Translations under genes and position numbers: made by a program
Notes under the pieces: model-generated
Seen by the model: only the letters and a program-made list of their open reading frames with translations
What the model was told of the DNA's origin: nothing
The model's database searches: none
Part shown: piece after piece, positions 31,101 to 41,174 of the stretch
Layout: each line of letters opens with the position of its first letter
Position numbering within the stretch: position 1 is the first letter of the stretch
Assembly: GCA_002077045.2 (NCBI GenBank)
Contig: KZ111158.1
Coordinates: 71,029-135,028 of the forward strand
DNA from: Rachicladosporium sp. CCFEE 5018
Lineage: Eukaryota; Ascomycota; Dothideomycetes; Cladosporiales; Cladosporiaceae
Length of the DNA: 64,000 nt
Direction: 5' to 3'

Positions 31101-31410
31101 ACACACTCTGTCTTTGGTGCAGCCCTTTTGCTTCGTTCTCTCACTTCCGCACGACTCATAACCGCACTCTCCATAATAGTAATTTGGCGCCTACCTGGAG
31201 CCTGGAAATACACTCAGCCCTATTACTGGCCGGTGTTGACTTGCGACTCGTCGCTGCACATTCTTGGATTCTTGGCCTGAGACCCGCATACCCGCTTCTC
31301 AGTCGCACCTTGATACACACGCTGTGCGACACTACAGAGAGGCCGTAGCGTCACAACAGACTGTCACCTTCTGGAAAGCTGCAGCCTTCCAGTGCTGAGC
31401 ACCCGAACCT
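28140..31410. other. 3.3-kb gene-free stretch
   Basis: No convincing gene, RNA or mobile element. The longest frames (for example 29669-30217, minus) have shuffled-looking composition rich in R, S, C and P and no domain. Several CACGTG hexamers occur (near 28256, 29454 and 29744). The right end probably carries the long upstream region of the RGS gene. Confidence 0.4.
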
Positions 31411-32699
31411 TCGAGCCTCGCCGTACCTGACACAACAGCAAGGCAAAGCAAGGGTCACGACCACTTCACGTGCTACGGCGCAGAGAACAGTAACGTCTTG
31501 CGAGACACTAAGGTGGAGCAAACGAGCAAGGAGCAGCACAGGGTAGCATCAGCAACAGCAACACCCGAGTGCCCACACGCAAGTGAGACGACGGACAGAC
31601 CTGTTCGTCTCGCTACAAGCTGGCTTCCGCACAGCTGCCTCTGCGGCAACAAGTGTGCGTCAGCTTTGAGCGTCCTGCGAGGAAGGCACCTCGCGCTACG
31701 ACTTTTCCGAGCGTTATGATCTCGCGGAAATCGTCCTCCCATTTCACATCACCTGCGTCTTCTGGCAGTTCGTCGAGGGCGTCGTCAATTTACCCACCTT
31801 CTGCGCTCACCGAGGGTTCGAGCGCAGACGAGGAGGACGAAGTCGAGATGTCGGCTGAAGAGACTGTGCCAACGAGGCCACTAAGTGTGGCCGTCCCGAA
31901 GGCGGGGAGTGGTATACAGGGTCCGTACTGCCCGAGGAGACCGAACTTGAAGGAGATACTTGCGAATACATCACCACAGCCATGGACACTTGCGGCGTTC
32001 ATGGCATACCTGTCGAGTAATCATTGTCTAGAAACCCTCGAATTTACTATGGATGCTGGGAGGTACAAGAAGCACTTCGCCAAGATGATGTCAAAAGCTC
32101 AAGGCGAGGAGGCGCCGCTAGTACGGGATCGAGAGTATGTTCAATTACTCTGGAACAGATTAATAGATGCATACATCCGACCAAACGGCTCGCGAGAAGT
32201 CAATCTGCCATCGAACGTGCGGGATCCCATACTCGACCTCGGACCGGGCGACCTACCACCTGCACCCGAAAAGCTGGACCCAGCAGTCGTCAAGATCTAC
32301 GAGCTCATGGAGGATTCCGTGCTCGTACCTTTTCTGAACAGCTGTTACCCACAAACGGCAGACCCAGAAGTCTCCTCCATGCCCTTCAACATGAGCAGCG
32401 AAAGCATATCCGGCTCGAGCAAATCGCGCGAAAGCAGCTCACACAGCTTCCGGCGGCATGGACGCAATGCAAGAAGTTCGCCACCGCCACAAACAGCCGT
32501 CGAACCACACTCGAACTCATACCACGGCCACACATCCTCATTCATGAACCGCAAATCTGCACCCTCGACAATCTCCACGACACTGAACAAAGCCCGCTTT
32601 AGCATCAAGCTGTCACCATCCTCATCACATCCGGCCGTCGCGCCGTTCTCGTCTTCCATAGCGTCAGGCACATCGAATCCACACGGTAGCTCGATCTCG
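31411..32699. repeat. segmental duplication, left copy
   Basis: Matches 32800-34088 base for base at a constant offset of 1,389 with only four differences that I could find (32057 T/C, 32119 T/C, 32367 G/A, 32387 C/T; right-copy base second). It covers the 5' flank and most of the RGS gene and stops exactly at the N gap. Confidence 0.95.
31716..32699 (+). CDS. RGS-domain protein, left copy, truncated by assembly gap
   Basis: From the ATG at 31716 (MISRKSSSHFTSPASSGSSS) 328 codons are visible before the Ns; the last about 73 codons of the full gene are missing. Same product as the right copy, with two amino-acid differences: leucine for proline (codon at 32118-32120) and glutamate for lysine (codon at 32367-32369); two other differences are silent. 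Whether this is a second gene or the other haplotype or allele wrongly placed in tandem cannot be told from sequence alone. The reading frame is intact up to the gap. Confidence 0.75.
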
Positions 32700-32799
32700 N
32701 NNNNNNNNNNNNNNNNNNNNNNNNNNNNNNNNNNNNNNNNNNNNNNNNNNNNNNNNNNNNNNNNNNNNNNNNNNNNNNNNNNNNNNNNNNNNNNNNNNN
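32700..32799. other. assembly gap (100 N)
   Basis: Exactly 100 Ns between the end of the left RGS copy and the beginning of the right duplicated segment. The duplicated segment resumes immediately at 32800, which is characteristic of an unresolved or false duplication. Confidence 0.99.
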
Positions 32800-34088
32800 T
32801 CGAGCCTCGCCGTACCTGACACAACAGCAAGGCAAAGCAAGGGTCACGACCACTTCACGTGCTACGGCGCAGAGAACAGTAACGTCTTGCGAGACACTAA
32901 GGTGGAGCAAACGAGCAAGGAGCAGCACAGGGTAGCATCAGCAACAGCAACACCCGAGTGCCCACACGCAAGTGAGACGACGGACAGACCTGTTCGTCTC
33001 GCTACAAGCTGGCTTCCGCACAGCTGCCTCTGCGGCAACAAGTGTGCGTCAGCTTTGAGCGTCCTGCGAGGAAGGCACCTCGCGCTACGACTTTTCCGAG
33101 CGTTATGATCTCGCGGAAATCGTCCTCCCATTTCACATCACCTGCGTCTTCTGGCAGTTCGTCGAGGGCGTCGTCAATTTACCCACCTTCTGCGCTCACC
33201 GAGGGTTCGAGCGCAGACGAGGAGGACGAAGTCGAGATGTCGGCTGAAGAGACTGTGCCAACGAGGCCACTAAGTGTGGCCGTCCCGAAGGCGGGGAGTG
33301 GTATACAGGGTCCGTACTGCCCGAGGAGACCGAACTTGAAGGAGATACTTGCGAATACATCACCACAGCCATGGACACTTGCGGCGTTCATGGCATACCT
33401 GTCGAGTAATCATTGTCTAGAAACCCTCGAATTTACTATGGATGCCGGGAGGTACAAGAAGCACTTCGCCAAGATGATGTCAAAAGCTCAAGGCGAGGAG
33501 GCGCCGCCAGTACGGGATCGAGAGTATGTTCAATTACTCTGGAACAGATTAATAGATGCATACATCCGACCAAACGGCTCGCGAGAAGTCAATCTGCCAT
33601 CGAACGTGCGGGATCCCATACTCGACCTCGGACCGGGCGACCTACCACCTGCACCCGAAAAGCTGGACCCAGCAGTCGTCAAGATCTACGAGCTCATGGA
33701 GGATTCCGTGCTCGTACCTTTTCTGAACAGCTGTTACCCACAAACGGCAGACCCAAAAGTCTCCTCCATGCCCTTTAACATGAGCAGCGAAAGCATATCC
33801 GGCTCGAGCAAATCGCGCGAAAGCAGCTCACACAGCTTCCGGCGGCATGGACGCAATGCAAGAAGTTCGCCACCGCCACAAACAGCCGTCGAACCACACT
33901 CGAACTCATACCACGGCCACACATCCTCATTCATGAACCGCAAATCTGCACCCTCGACAATCTCCACGACACTGAACAAAGCCCGCTTTAGCATCAAGCT
34001 GTCACCATCCTCATCACATCCGGCCGTCGCGCCGTTCTCGTCTTCCATAGCGTCAGGCACATCGAATCCACACGGTAGCTCGATCTCG
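32800..34088. repeat. segmental duplication, right copy
   Basis: Starts at the first base after the gap and equals 31411-32699 (offset 1,389; four substitutions, no indels seen). Sequence after 34088 has no counterpart in the left copy because that copy is cut by the gap. Confidence 0.95.
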
Positions 34089-34310
34089 GCAAGTGGCCAA
34101 GGCATGACAGACGATAGCGGCAGTACTGGCAGCGGTGGAAACGACAGTCCGATGACACCGCCGACGAGTCCGCCTGTGGGTGATCTTGGGCTTAACTCAC
34201 CCGGGCAAAGTCCGAGGCAAAGTCGGGATAGTGGGATGTGGAAGAAACTCGGGCGGCTGAGTGGGATGGGAAAAAAGAAGAGCCATGGGGGGTTGAGGGA
34301 GGAGGACTGA
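33105..34310 (+). CDS. RGS-domain protein (regulator of G-protein signalling), complete copy
   Basis: 401 residues from the ATG at 33105. The N-terminal RGS domain begins with PNLKEILANTSPQPWTLAAF and MAYLSSNHCLETLEFTMDAG, and closes with KIYELMEDSVLVPFLNSCY, the expected first and last helices of the RGS bundle separated by a loop longer than in animal RGS proteins. It should act as a GTPase-activating protein for a G-alpha subunit; the layout (RGS near the N-terminus, long serine-rich tail) resembles yeast Rgs2 and Aspergillus RgsB. The tail is low-complexity (S, P, T) and ends with a basic GMGKKKSHGGLREED. The upstream GTG-initiated extension in the same frame is not used. Confidence 0.9.
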   Translation: MISRKSSSHFTSPASSGSSSRASSIYPPSALTEGSSADEEDEVEMSAEETVPTRPLSVAVPKAGSGIQGPYCPRRPNLKEILANTSPQPWTLAAFMAYLSSNHCLETLEFTMDAGRYKKHFAKMMSKAQGEEAPPVRDREYVQLLWNRLIDAYIRPNGSREVNLPSNVRDPILDLGPGDLPPAPEKLDPAVVKIYELMEDSVLVPFLNSCYPQTADPKVSSMPFNMSSESISGSSKSRESSSHSFRRHGRNARSSPPPQTAVEPHSNSYHGHTSSFMNRKSAPSTISTTLNKARFSIKLSPSSSHPAVAPFSSSIASGTSNPHGSSISASGQGMTDDSGSTGSGGNDSPMTPPTSPPVGDLGLNSPGQSPRQSRDSGMWKKLGRLSGMGKKKSHGGLREED

Positions 34311-35428
34311 TTGATTTCTTAGTGCCGCTGGGCGTAGGAGGTAGGTCCTGATTACGGATTACGAACGCTCGCATGTTTAGACTCGTCCCATGGGAGTAGT
34401 CAGTGGCTTTGGCGATTGATTGGCGAATGCATTAGCGCTGAGCACAATATATGCTCGGGGCGATGTCGCCAAGGGCGTAGACCCTTTCTCGGAATCTCAA
34501 TGTACATGTACGTAGCTCAGCATACTGAGGCGGCGTGGAAGGAGCGTCCATGCCCAACGCTCTTGCTTCCACAGAGATCAAAATGTCGTTGCCTCACTTG
34601 CAACGAAAATAGTGATCTGATCCTACACCCATCATCTGTCCCTTCATGTCACGATCACCATTGAGCAATCAATTCCACCCACCATGGCCAGGTCTGTCAC
34701 CTACGGTCGTGGCGCGTCCGGTCTACGTAGGTATGAGGCATGTTCACGTTTACGATCGGCAATTGCACCTCTCAATGTCCATTCTGCTCGTTCTTCCCGC
34801 AGTAAATCACGCATTGGATCCCTTGCTGGCATACCCGGGCGGACTCAACCCCGGCCATGGAGACCCTCCTCTGGTGTGCCTAGGCATTCTGCAATCGTCT
34901 CGTATCATGATTCGTACATGTTTCCCCCAATGACGAAGAGGCTTTCCCTAACGGCGCCCACTGCAGGGTTCGCATCCCACTCCCCGACGCCTCTAATTCC
35001 CAGGATCCCAAATTTCCGTGCCTCGTTCTCTTCGCATCTTCGATGGCCCGGAAGGTGGAGTGTGCGGCGGCCGGCAGGTACGCAAGGATGCTCGAGTCTC
35101 TGCAAGTCTACTAGGGTTTCGAGGCCCCAACTGGGCCTGGTGATTGGTGGATGCGATAACCAGGAACGTCACTTGGTAGTGGGAGGGGCCGTGTGGTGTG
35201 ACATGACTGGGATTGTATGTGTACCTGAGGTATGTGAAAGTTCTCGTTCGTTTGCGTGTACGACAATGCGACAGTAAGGTATTGCAAGGTGAGGCGAGAA
35301 TTGGGAAATGCGATACGTGCTGTTTCGAGACTTGGGTTGAGCTGCCATTGAAGTCCACTTCTGCTCGTCAATTGCGCCGCTGAGAGTTCGGACTTTGATC
35401 AAGGGACTGGGAAGATCGTTCGAACAAG
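34311..35428. other. gene-free stretch
   Basis: 1,118 bp. One plus-strand frame (34684-35277) begins with a good context (caccATGG) and has 197 codons, but its product is an arginine/serine-rich string with no domain and a competing frame overlaps it, so I do not call it. Otherwise it is 3' flank of RGS and promoter of the gene at 35429. Confidence 0.35.
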
Positions 35429-36388
35429 ATGCCTTTTGGCCGACTGAGTCCGGTGAGTGAGACGGATAGCGAGAGCATACGAACAGAGGTCTCCGACTTA
35501 CGACCACGGCCATTGAATTTCTCGCGCCCAAGATACAATGAAGGAACCTCATCGAGAAGTATACCGCGCCTTGCGCCTTCTGTGCGCTCCTCTTCATCCT
35601 CCAGCGGCGCGAGTGTACATGTTATGAGCGCATTCCACCAGCCTGCCAAAGACCTACCGGACGAACCAGAATTTGACTTGGGTCTCGAGGACACTGCAGA
35701 AAGCGCGCCGACAGACGATGGAAGCTCTGCAGCAACAGACCTTGTATGGGATGATCAGCTGGGCGAGCTACGGACACGGCGGCGAGATATCGACTTCGAC
35801 GCACAACGATCACTCTCGAAACCCAACGGCACGAATGGGAAGCACAATCGCTCGGACACCTCAGGCAGCACAAGCACAGTTGGCTCAGCAGAACGGCCGG
35901 TTGCAAAGCAGAAACATATAGCACGTTTCCAGGCACGACCAGTCTCGCTCCCGCCTTCGCCAGCCAGAACTCCTACATCCCCACCTCAAACCAAAGCATC
36001 GCCAGCTCGAGCTCCAGCCTCAGTACCGACACCCGCGCCTACCCTTCCACCAAAGTCCCCACGCATAGTAAAACGCACCTCCTTCGACCAAACGTCCTCC
36101 CATCTCTCCATCCTGTCCTCGACCTCAGCCGGCGCGCCTAGTAAAGCAGGACAATGGGAAGATAACGCCAGTCACCACACGCTCTCGGTCAATGGCGATG
36201 TAGGCGAGAAGATGGAACCTGTGAAGAGGTTCAATAGCTCGGATCACGATATTAGCGAGCTGAGCGAGAAAGAGATCGCGAAGTTGAAGAAGAAGGGGAT
36301 GAACCCACAGCTTTATCTGGAGATGAAGGCGGCTCGGAAGGGAAAGGGGAAGTGGATTGGGCCATTGGTTGGAAACACTTACATGTGA
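35429..36388 (+). CDS. conserved fungal protein of unknown function
   Basis: 319 residues, single exon (MPFGRLSPVSETDSESIRTE). Most of it is predicted disordered, rich in S, P and T, with a proline-rich middle (PPSPARTPTSPPQTKASPAR). The C-terminal 45 residues look structured: SELSEKEIAKLKKKGMNPQL then YLEMKAARKGKGKWIGPLVG then NTYM. Such a strongly basic, aromatic-ended tail on a disordered protein suggests a short conserved interaction motif. I recognise no named domain. It follows the RGS gene in the same direction, a contextual hint only. Confidence 0.7.
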   Translation: MPFGRLSPVSETDSESIRTEVSDLRPRPLNFSRPRYNEGTSSRSIPRLAPSVRSSSSSSGASVHVMSAFHQPAKDLPDEPEFDLGLEDTAESAPTDDGSSAATDLVWDDQLGELRTRRRDIDFDAQRSLSKPNGTNGKHNRSDTSGSTSTVGSAERPVAKQKHIARFQARPVSLPPSPARTPTSPPQTKASPARAPASVPTPAPTLPPKSPRIVKRTSFDQTSSHLSILSSTSAGAPSKAGQWEDNASHHTLSVNGDVGEKMEPVKRFNSSDHDISELSEKEIAKLKKKGMNPQLYLEMKAARKGKGKWIGPLVGNTYM

Positions 36389-36789
36389 GGAATCATTTGC
36401 AATGGGAAGCGCGGCGTTGGGGATATATGATATACATAGCGGAGCAGGAATTGGGATTTGTGTCAACGATCATGCGGTATACTCGTCCGCACCAGACTTG
36501 CGGAAGTACTTCACGCTACATGTAGGCGTCTGAACTACTGCTAACCGAACCTGCGAAAGCCGGGTCTTTGCGATCCGAGTCGAGACAGCCAGACAGAGAC
36601 AGTAGCGCTATGCATCGGCTCCCAAGATGTTTCGAGTTTCGGCGGTGTGCTGTCACAATTTCTACGGCACACGATCAGTGGAGTCTTATATATGAACGAA
36701 GAGTGCCATCACCATCACCATAGACGCATCGAAGCATACATTGCCTCCAACTCGATATTATTGCACACCTACAGCATAGCACAATTGCA
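36389..36789. promoter_or_regulatory. upstream region of F-box-like array
   Basis: 401 bp with a TATATA at 36687-36692, about 98 bp before the ATG of the first array member. No gene. Confidence 0.4.
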
Positions 36790-37227
36790 ATGGCTCAGCA
36801 CTTCCGAGTCCTCGATCTGCCTACAGAGCTCTGACTGATGATTCTCGAAGATTACTTCACAGCCGCACTACCGACGCACGAAGACTCAAACCCAACGAAT
36901 GGCAGACTGGCCGGCAGCTCTGCATGCTGTTACACGCGTTTCCTGCAGGGCAGGTTCGTGCTACATACTTGTCACCAATTTCGGGCTGGAGGACTCGAAC
37001 TCTTCAAAGCGAGTCTCAAGACCGATGTCAGCCGTCGACTGAGCACCGTGACGGCCACCGCCGTACTGGCATACCGCGGATCTTCGGCCAGTAAGACTTT
37101 AGCGGCATTCGCGCATGCTTGCCGACAGCATGCACCCGCACTCTACGCTCTCAAGGGCTGGCGCAGACCCTGGGCGAGGGCCCGGCTCAATCGAGTGAAG
37201 CATAGACGGCAACTCGCTGAAGGCTGA
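36790..37227 (+). pseudogene. F-box-like array member 1, nonsense codon inside the core
   Basis: From the ATG at 36790 the frame reads MAQHFRVLDLPTEL, then TGA at 36832-36834, then LMILEDYFTAALPTHEDS and onwards to 37227 without further break. The relatives at 38584 and 39826 have CGA (arginine) at this point (LPMELRLEIL, LPVELRLRTL), so one C-to-T change explains the stop. The second family block is intact (GRFVLHTCHQFRAGGLELFK). The frame after the stop has been kept open for 131 codons, implying recent loss, readthrough, or use of the ATG at 36838. Confidence 0.75.
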
Positions 37228-37590
37228 GCGTCTTGTCAGGAGATCGAGCTTGGGAGGTGGTATGGCTCGGGACCTGCGCACTAGGCGAAGTGCTCGATCT
37301 TCAGAGTCCTGAATTCAAGACGCAAATAGAGACATGTCCCGATCAAACTTGGTAGCATGACTCGGCTCGGGATCAACCTCGTCTTGACGGGATGTGCGCC
37401 AGTTCAATGTTGAGACATCGTCATCATTGTACGAGATGTGATTGGAGGACTCTGACTTTGCTCCTGGACAAATTGCCGCCCCGCTACATTTCGTACAAGT
37501 CTCTCAGTGTTCCGGCAGGCCCATATATACAGCACTGGGAGAGCTCTGGTGTCCTTAATCACTCTTACATCTAATCCGGCGGGCGTCGCC
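37228..37590. promoter_or_regulatory. spacer, upstream of array member 2
   Basis: 363 bp with a TATATA at 37524-37529, 62 bp before the expected start of member 2. No gene. Confidence 0.4.
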
Positions 37591-38058
37591 GTGGCCTCAT
37601 TCAGCCCACTGCTCGACCTTCTCAGAGAGCTCCGACTTGTCATTCTTTACCACTACTTCGCAGTGTCGATGCCTGCCCGTGACGATCCCCCCTCGACCTC
37701 CGGGAGAATGATCGATCATCCTAGGAAGACCTGTAATAGCTTCTTGCGTCGCATGAAGATACTGCAAGTGTGCCAACAGCTTCGCGAAGAAGCCTTGAAG
37801 CCATTTGAAGATACACTTCGCGAAGAATCCAAGATCCGCCTCCACGCAATGGAAAAGGTCTGTCCGCCAACACCCTATGGTAATCGCCACCACCAGGACG
37901 TGAGCTGTAGACAGGCCGTGCGTCTGCATGCGGCTGTTGTCCAAGCATGGCAAATGTGGCACACGCGCGGCACTGGAGCTGATGTCGACCGGCCTGTCGG
38001 CATCAAGCCGCGCGGGCTGGTGTACCTGTTCACCGTCGTCGAAGAGGAGAGAGTTTAA
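37591..38058 (+). pseudogene. F-box-like array member 2, start codon replaced by GTG
   Basis: The residues VASFSPLLDLLRELRLVILYHYF align without gaps with MAQHFRVLDLPTEL... of member 1, placing GTG (37591-37593) exactly where the relatives have ATG. The frame is otherwise open to 38058 and keeps the second block (MKILQVCQQLREEALKPF). The core proline (DLP in relatives) is leucine here. No in-frame ATG precedes the core; the first internal ATG (in SMPARDD) comes after it. A missing 5' exon is the alternative, but a TATATA box 62 bp upstream argues that the original start was here. Probably a start-loss pseudogene. Confidence 0.6.
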
Positions 38059-38583
38059 CCATAAGTGACGGGCCTCACAGCAGTCAAACACTCATCATTG
38101 AAACCAAGTTTGGTCTGAGGGACGAAAAGACATATGAAGATCGTCAGAGCATGCGAGACCACGATCCCCGCCACGGCCTTGCAGCACAGTGAAGATCAAT
38201 ATCCGGCCGGGAAGTATGCTAGAGAATATTCAAGGTCGACGTGGGGGTCACTCAAATCCTGGCCGATCATAGGTGGCGTCGGACATGCGGCATTGCGTGG
38301 GTCAGCCAGCAATGCTCCCGTACTACAAGCTGGTTGTAATGGTCAGCCGATATGATAGCCCAGCGAGAGCAAACCTTCAACGTCCGGTGAATGGCTGCGC
38401 CGGAAAACGTGTTCGGAAGCACTGCCTTCCCTAAACGATTTCGACTTCATCGCTCGGTCAAGTCTACGTGCCACCAGTACTCGAAGCACAGAATCGTCAG
38501 TCCCACTGTCACAGACAGCGACTCCCGCCAAGTCATCTAGCGAGACGTGGGCAGGAGATTCTCTCTGTCTACGATCACCGCCT
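38059..38583. promoter_or_regulatory. spacer, upstream of array member 3
   Basis: 525 bp without a recognised gene. Confidence 0.35.
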
Positions 38584-39087
38584 ATGGCTATGAACCCGAG
38601 ATTATCTACCTCTCGAGCAACTCTACTCGGGCTGCCAATGGAGCTCCGACTCGAGATCCTGAGATATTACTTTGACATCTCGATACCTTCCTGGCCACAC
38701 TGGGTGGTCCCTCCCCAAGTTACCGGGAAAATCAACTTCAGCTTCACGCGTTACCTCGAAGGTGTCGCAGTGCTGCATACCTGTCGCCAGCTACGAGCAG
38801 ACGGCGCTGACTTGCTCGAGAGGAGTCTTGACCGCGAGCTGCGTCAGACCTTGCAAGAAATTGAAGAAGCCAAGCTGACTATGGCTTTTTGCTCGGTCAA
38901 TGTGTGCGAATCTTCCTTACAGCATCTTCTGGTCCAGGAAGCCAAGCGCTGGTGGACGGTGATGGGGAATGCGGAAATGCCAACGGACGTCAATGACGTC
39001 GGGCGTAGCGGGCCAGGCAATCTGCGGGCAGGATTTGGGGCAAAGGTGAATATCCAGGGGTTTCTGGAGTTCTTACGGCTAGATTGA
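38584..39087 (+). CDS. F-box-like array member 3, intact
   Basis: 167 residues, single exon (MAMNPRLSTSRATLLGLPME). Core LLGLPMELRLEILRYYFDIS at residues 14-33 and second block GVAVLHTCRQLRADGADLLE at about 62-81. The remainder is helical (RELRQTLQEIEEAKLTMAFC) with a short variable tail. The best-preserved member together with that at 39826. It lacks substrate-recognition repeats, as all members here do. Confidence 0.75.
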   Translation: MAMNPRLSTSRATLLGLPMELRLEILRYYFDISIPSWPHWVVPPQVTGKINFSFTRYLEGVAVLHTCRQLRADGADLLERSLDRELRQTLQEIEEAKLTMAFCSVNVCESSLQHLLVQEAKRWWTVMGNAEMPTDVNDVGRSGPGNLRAGFGAKVNIQGFLEFLRLD

Positions 39088-39825
39088 TGTCGGAGGCATG
39101 AGTAGCTGCGAGCAACATAAAAGTCTGAGCTTGGCAGCAGAAACCGAGCGATGCGCTGCTGATCTTCGTGTGGCAAGAGCGCGGCCGGTGACTGTCTTGG
39201 ACGGCAAGGAATGCGTCGTCCACGCTAATGCTTACGCCAAACAGCAATAAAATCCGGTCTGTGCGGCGACGTGTGGGCGGCAGAGACTTAGATGCTGAGC
39301 TTGTGTTTTGACAACAGAGAAAGTACACCCTACTGAAGGCTGATGTGGCTGTGACGGCGAAAGGCCGTTGACTGCAGTGCAAAGAGGTAGCAGGGTTCGG
39401 CGAGGAAAGCAGACGAATGAGCTGGCCAATTTCAAGGAGACACCTTGGCGAATGTGATCGTGAGGCGCAGCGCAGAAGTGCCAATGCTGCTGCCAGGAAC
39501 GATCAAGGTAGTTTTGTAACAAGAAACGACCATTCACATGCTCGACTTCGGGTACATGCAGCGCAGGTGCTATCGAGACTCGCACTTCAGGCTAGCTCTT
39601 GACTTGAGCAATTCTCCAAACTCACACTTCATCCACTGCTGCTCATTCCACTTGCCATGAGACCAGCTCCGTCTTCTCCGACAAGCTTATCATCCTACAC
39701 AAGCGCGTTTACTCAAGCACGTTGTCGCTGCTACAAGTCGATATCCTGCTAGAGAGACGTCCAACAGCATCCGGAGCATAATCAAGATCACACTCACTAC
39801 GACGACAACAATTCAAACACTCGCA
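39088..39825. promoter_or_regulatory. spacer, upstream of array member 4
   Basis: 738 bp without a recognised gene; open frames on the minus strand (38990-39484, 39232-39585) have no domain. Confidence 0.35.
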
Positions 39826-40287
39826 ATGGCGCGAGCAGCGCAAGCCAGTCTACTCGGACTGCCAGTAGAGCTTCGCCTTCGCACCCTGGGATACTACTTC
39901 GCGGCGTCCCTGCCGGCTCATCAAGGTTCAATTGAGTTTGTGGACGAACGAGACCGCCAACCCCGTGGCCGCCATGTGCGTTTCTGCCAGGGCGTCGCGG
40001 TGCTGCATGTGTGTCAACAATTGCGATGTGAGGGTTACAAGATGTCCAAAAACAGCCTCGGAGCTGAGCGTCAACGTGGTTCTGTGGTAGTGGAGAAAGC
40101 ACTGCTGGAGACTGAATCTGCAAACCGAGACATGGCCAGCGTACATGAGACCTTCCAACAAGCTGTTCGAGAGCACGCGGCGGCATTCGAAGTCATACAC
40201 GAATGGCGGACGCTGGAGCTGGAGCACTGCAAGCGGGCGCTAGAGCGGGCCGGATTGCATGGACGCAGAGCTGCTCTTAGGGAGTGA
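39826..40287 (+). CDS. F-box-like array member 4, intact
   Basis: 153 residues, single exon (MARAAQASLLGLPVELRLRT). Core SLLGLPVELRLRTLGYYFAA and second block GVAVLHVCQQLRCEGYKMSK closely follow member 3, supporting tandem duplication. The tail is a long charged helix (RDMASVHETFQQAVREHAAA, ELEHCKRALERAGLHGRRAA). Start context is gcaATGG. Confidence 0.75.
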   Translation: MARAAQASLLGLPVELRLRTLGYYFAASLPAHQGSIEFVDERDRQPRGRHVRFCQGVAVLHVCQQLRCEGYKMSKNSLGAERQRGSVVVEKALLETESANRDMASVHETFQQAVREHAAAFEVIHEWRTLELEHCKRALERAGLHGRRAALRE

Positions 40288-41174
40288 TCGTCATGCCTAT
40301 TTCGGCACAGCTCTACTGCGATGGAGGGTGTGAGAGTGCCGGACCGTAAGAAGGGTTGAATGGTGTAGATGGTGCAGAACAGGCTTGCGCTTGCAAGGCC
40401 TGCATGATCGTGGGCGATCAGATTTCCGGCATACAGGGGTTCGAGGAACCATCAGAGGCTCCGTTCAATTTGGCACTTGACAGTCTCCGTTACGGGGAGT
40501 GTTAGAGGCGCAACATAATCGTGCTAAGAGCTAGGCTAGGGCAGGCGAGCTCATGTAGTTGAGCATGCAGATGGGCACAGCAGGTATCGTCAAGAACGCC
40601 GTCTCTCGAAGTAGCAGAACGTCATTCAGCCAGCTATATTGACGCTCGCGTTGTCGCTTATTGTCCTCGAGTGTGATGACCTCGAATTGGTGGCGAGTAT
40701 TGTGCCTCAGTCTACAACCTGAGGCACGCACGCAGTGAACGACGGGCTGACTCAGCCTTATCAGTCCGTACCCTGGTGCTGGAGCAACCACGATGCAGTC
40801 AATTTCCTTTCCGCGATTGCCTCGTAGTATTCAATTGTCTCAACCTTGTACACTGTGACAAACTCAGCAGCCTTGCTAGTCAATCTCTCATCTCCAATAC
40901 CTGTCTTACTGCGACACGAACGTGACGAATTCGAGCAAACTGCGCCGGCGTATCTGAAACCGGGAAGGGCCGCGTCCGCAGGCTCGTACGGTGACCAACA
41001 ACCAGCCCGACGCATCAACCTCATCACTTCACGCCTCAACACCGCCTCACTGCCAACTCACCTCCCCTACTGCCACCACCACACCCCACCACTTCTTCAT
41101 TGCGCACTTGCGCATAGTTCTTGACTTCCTCGTCAACTCGAACTCACTCCGATAAGCAGGCTACAGCGGCGCTC
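40288..41174. promoter_or_regulatory. gene-free stretch with pyrimidine-rich RHO1 leader
   Basis: 887 bp. The last 150 bp before the RHO1 ATG are rich in C and T on the plus strand (about 41030-41110), as is common in leaders of well-expressed fungal genes. No gene is recognised in the rest. Confidence 0.4.

Noticed and set aside
34684..35277. 197-codon plus-strand frame with good Kozak-like context
   Set aside because: Product is an R/S/P-rich string without domain and competes with an overlapping frame; evidence is too weak for a gene call.
36832..36834. CGA-to-TGA change as evidence of repeat-induced point mutation
   Set aside because: RIP prefers CpA and would leave many transitions; the paralogue shows a single nonsense change, so ordinary mutation is more likely.
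40436..40456. GGTTCGAGGAACC resembling a tRNA B box
   Set aside because: No A box and no acceptor-stem pairing at the right distance; it is a short palindrome only.
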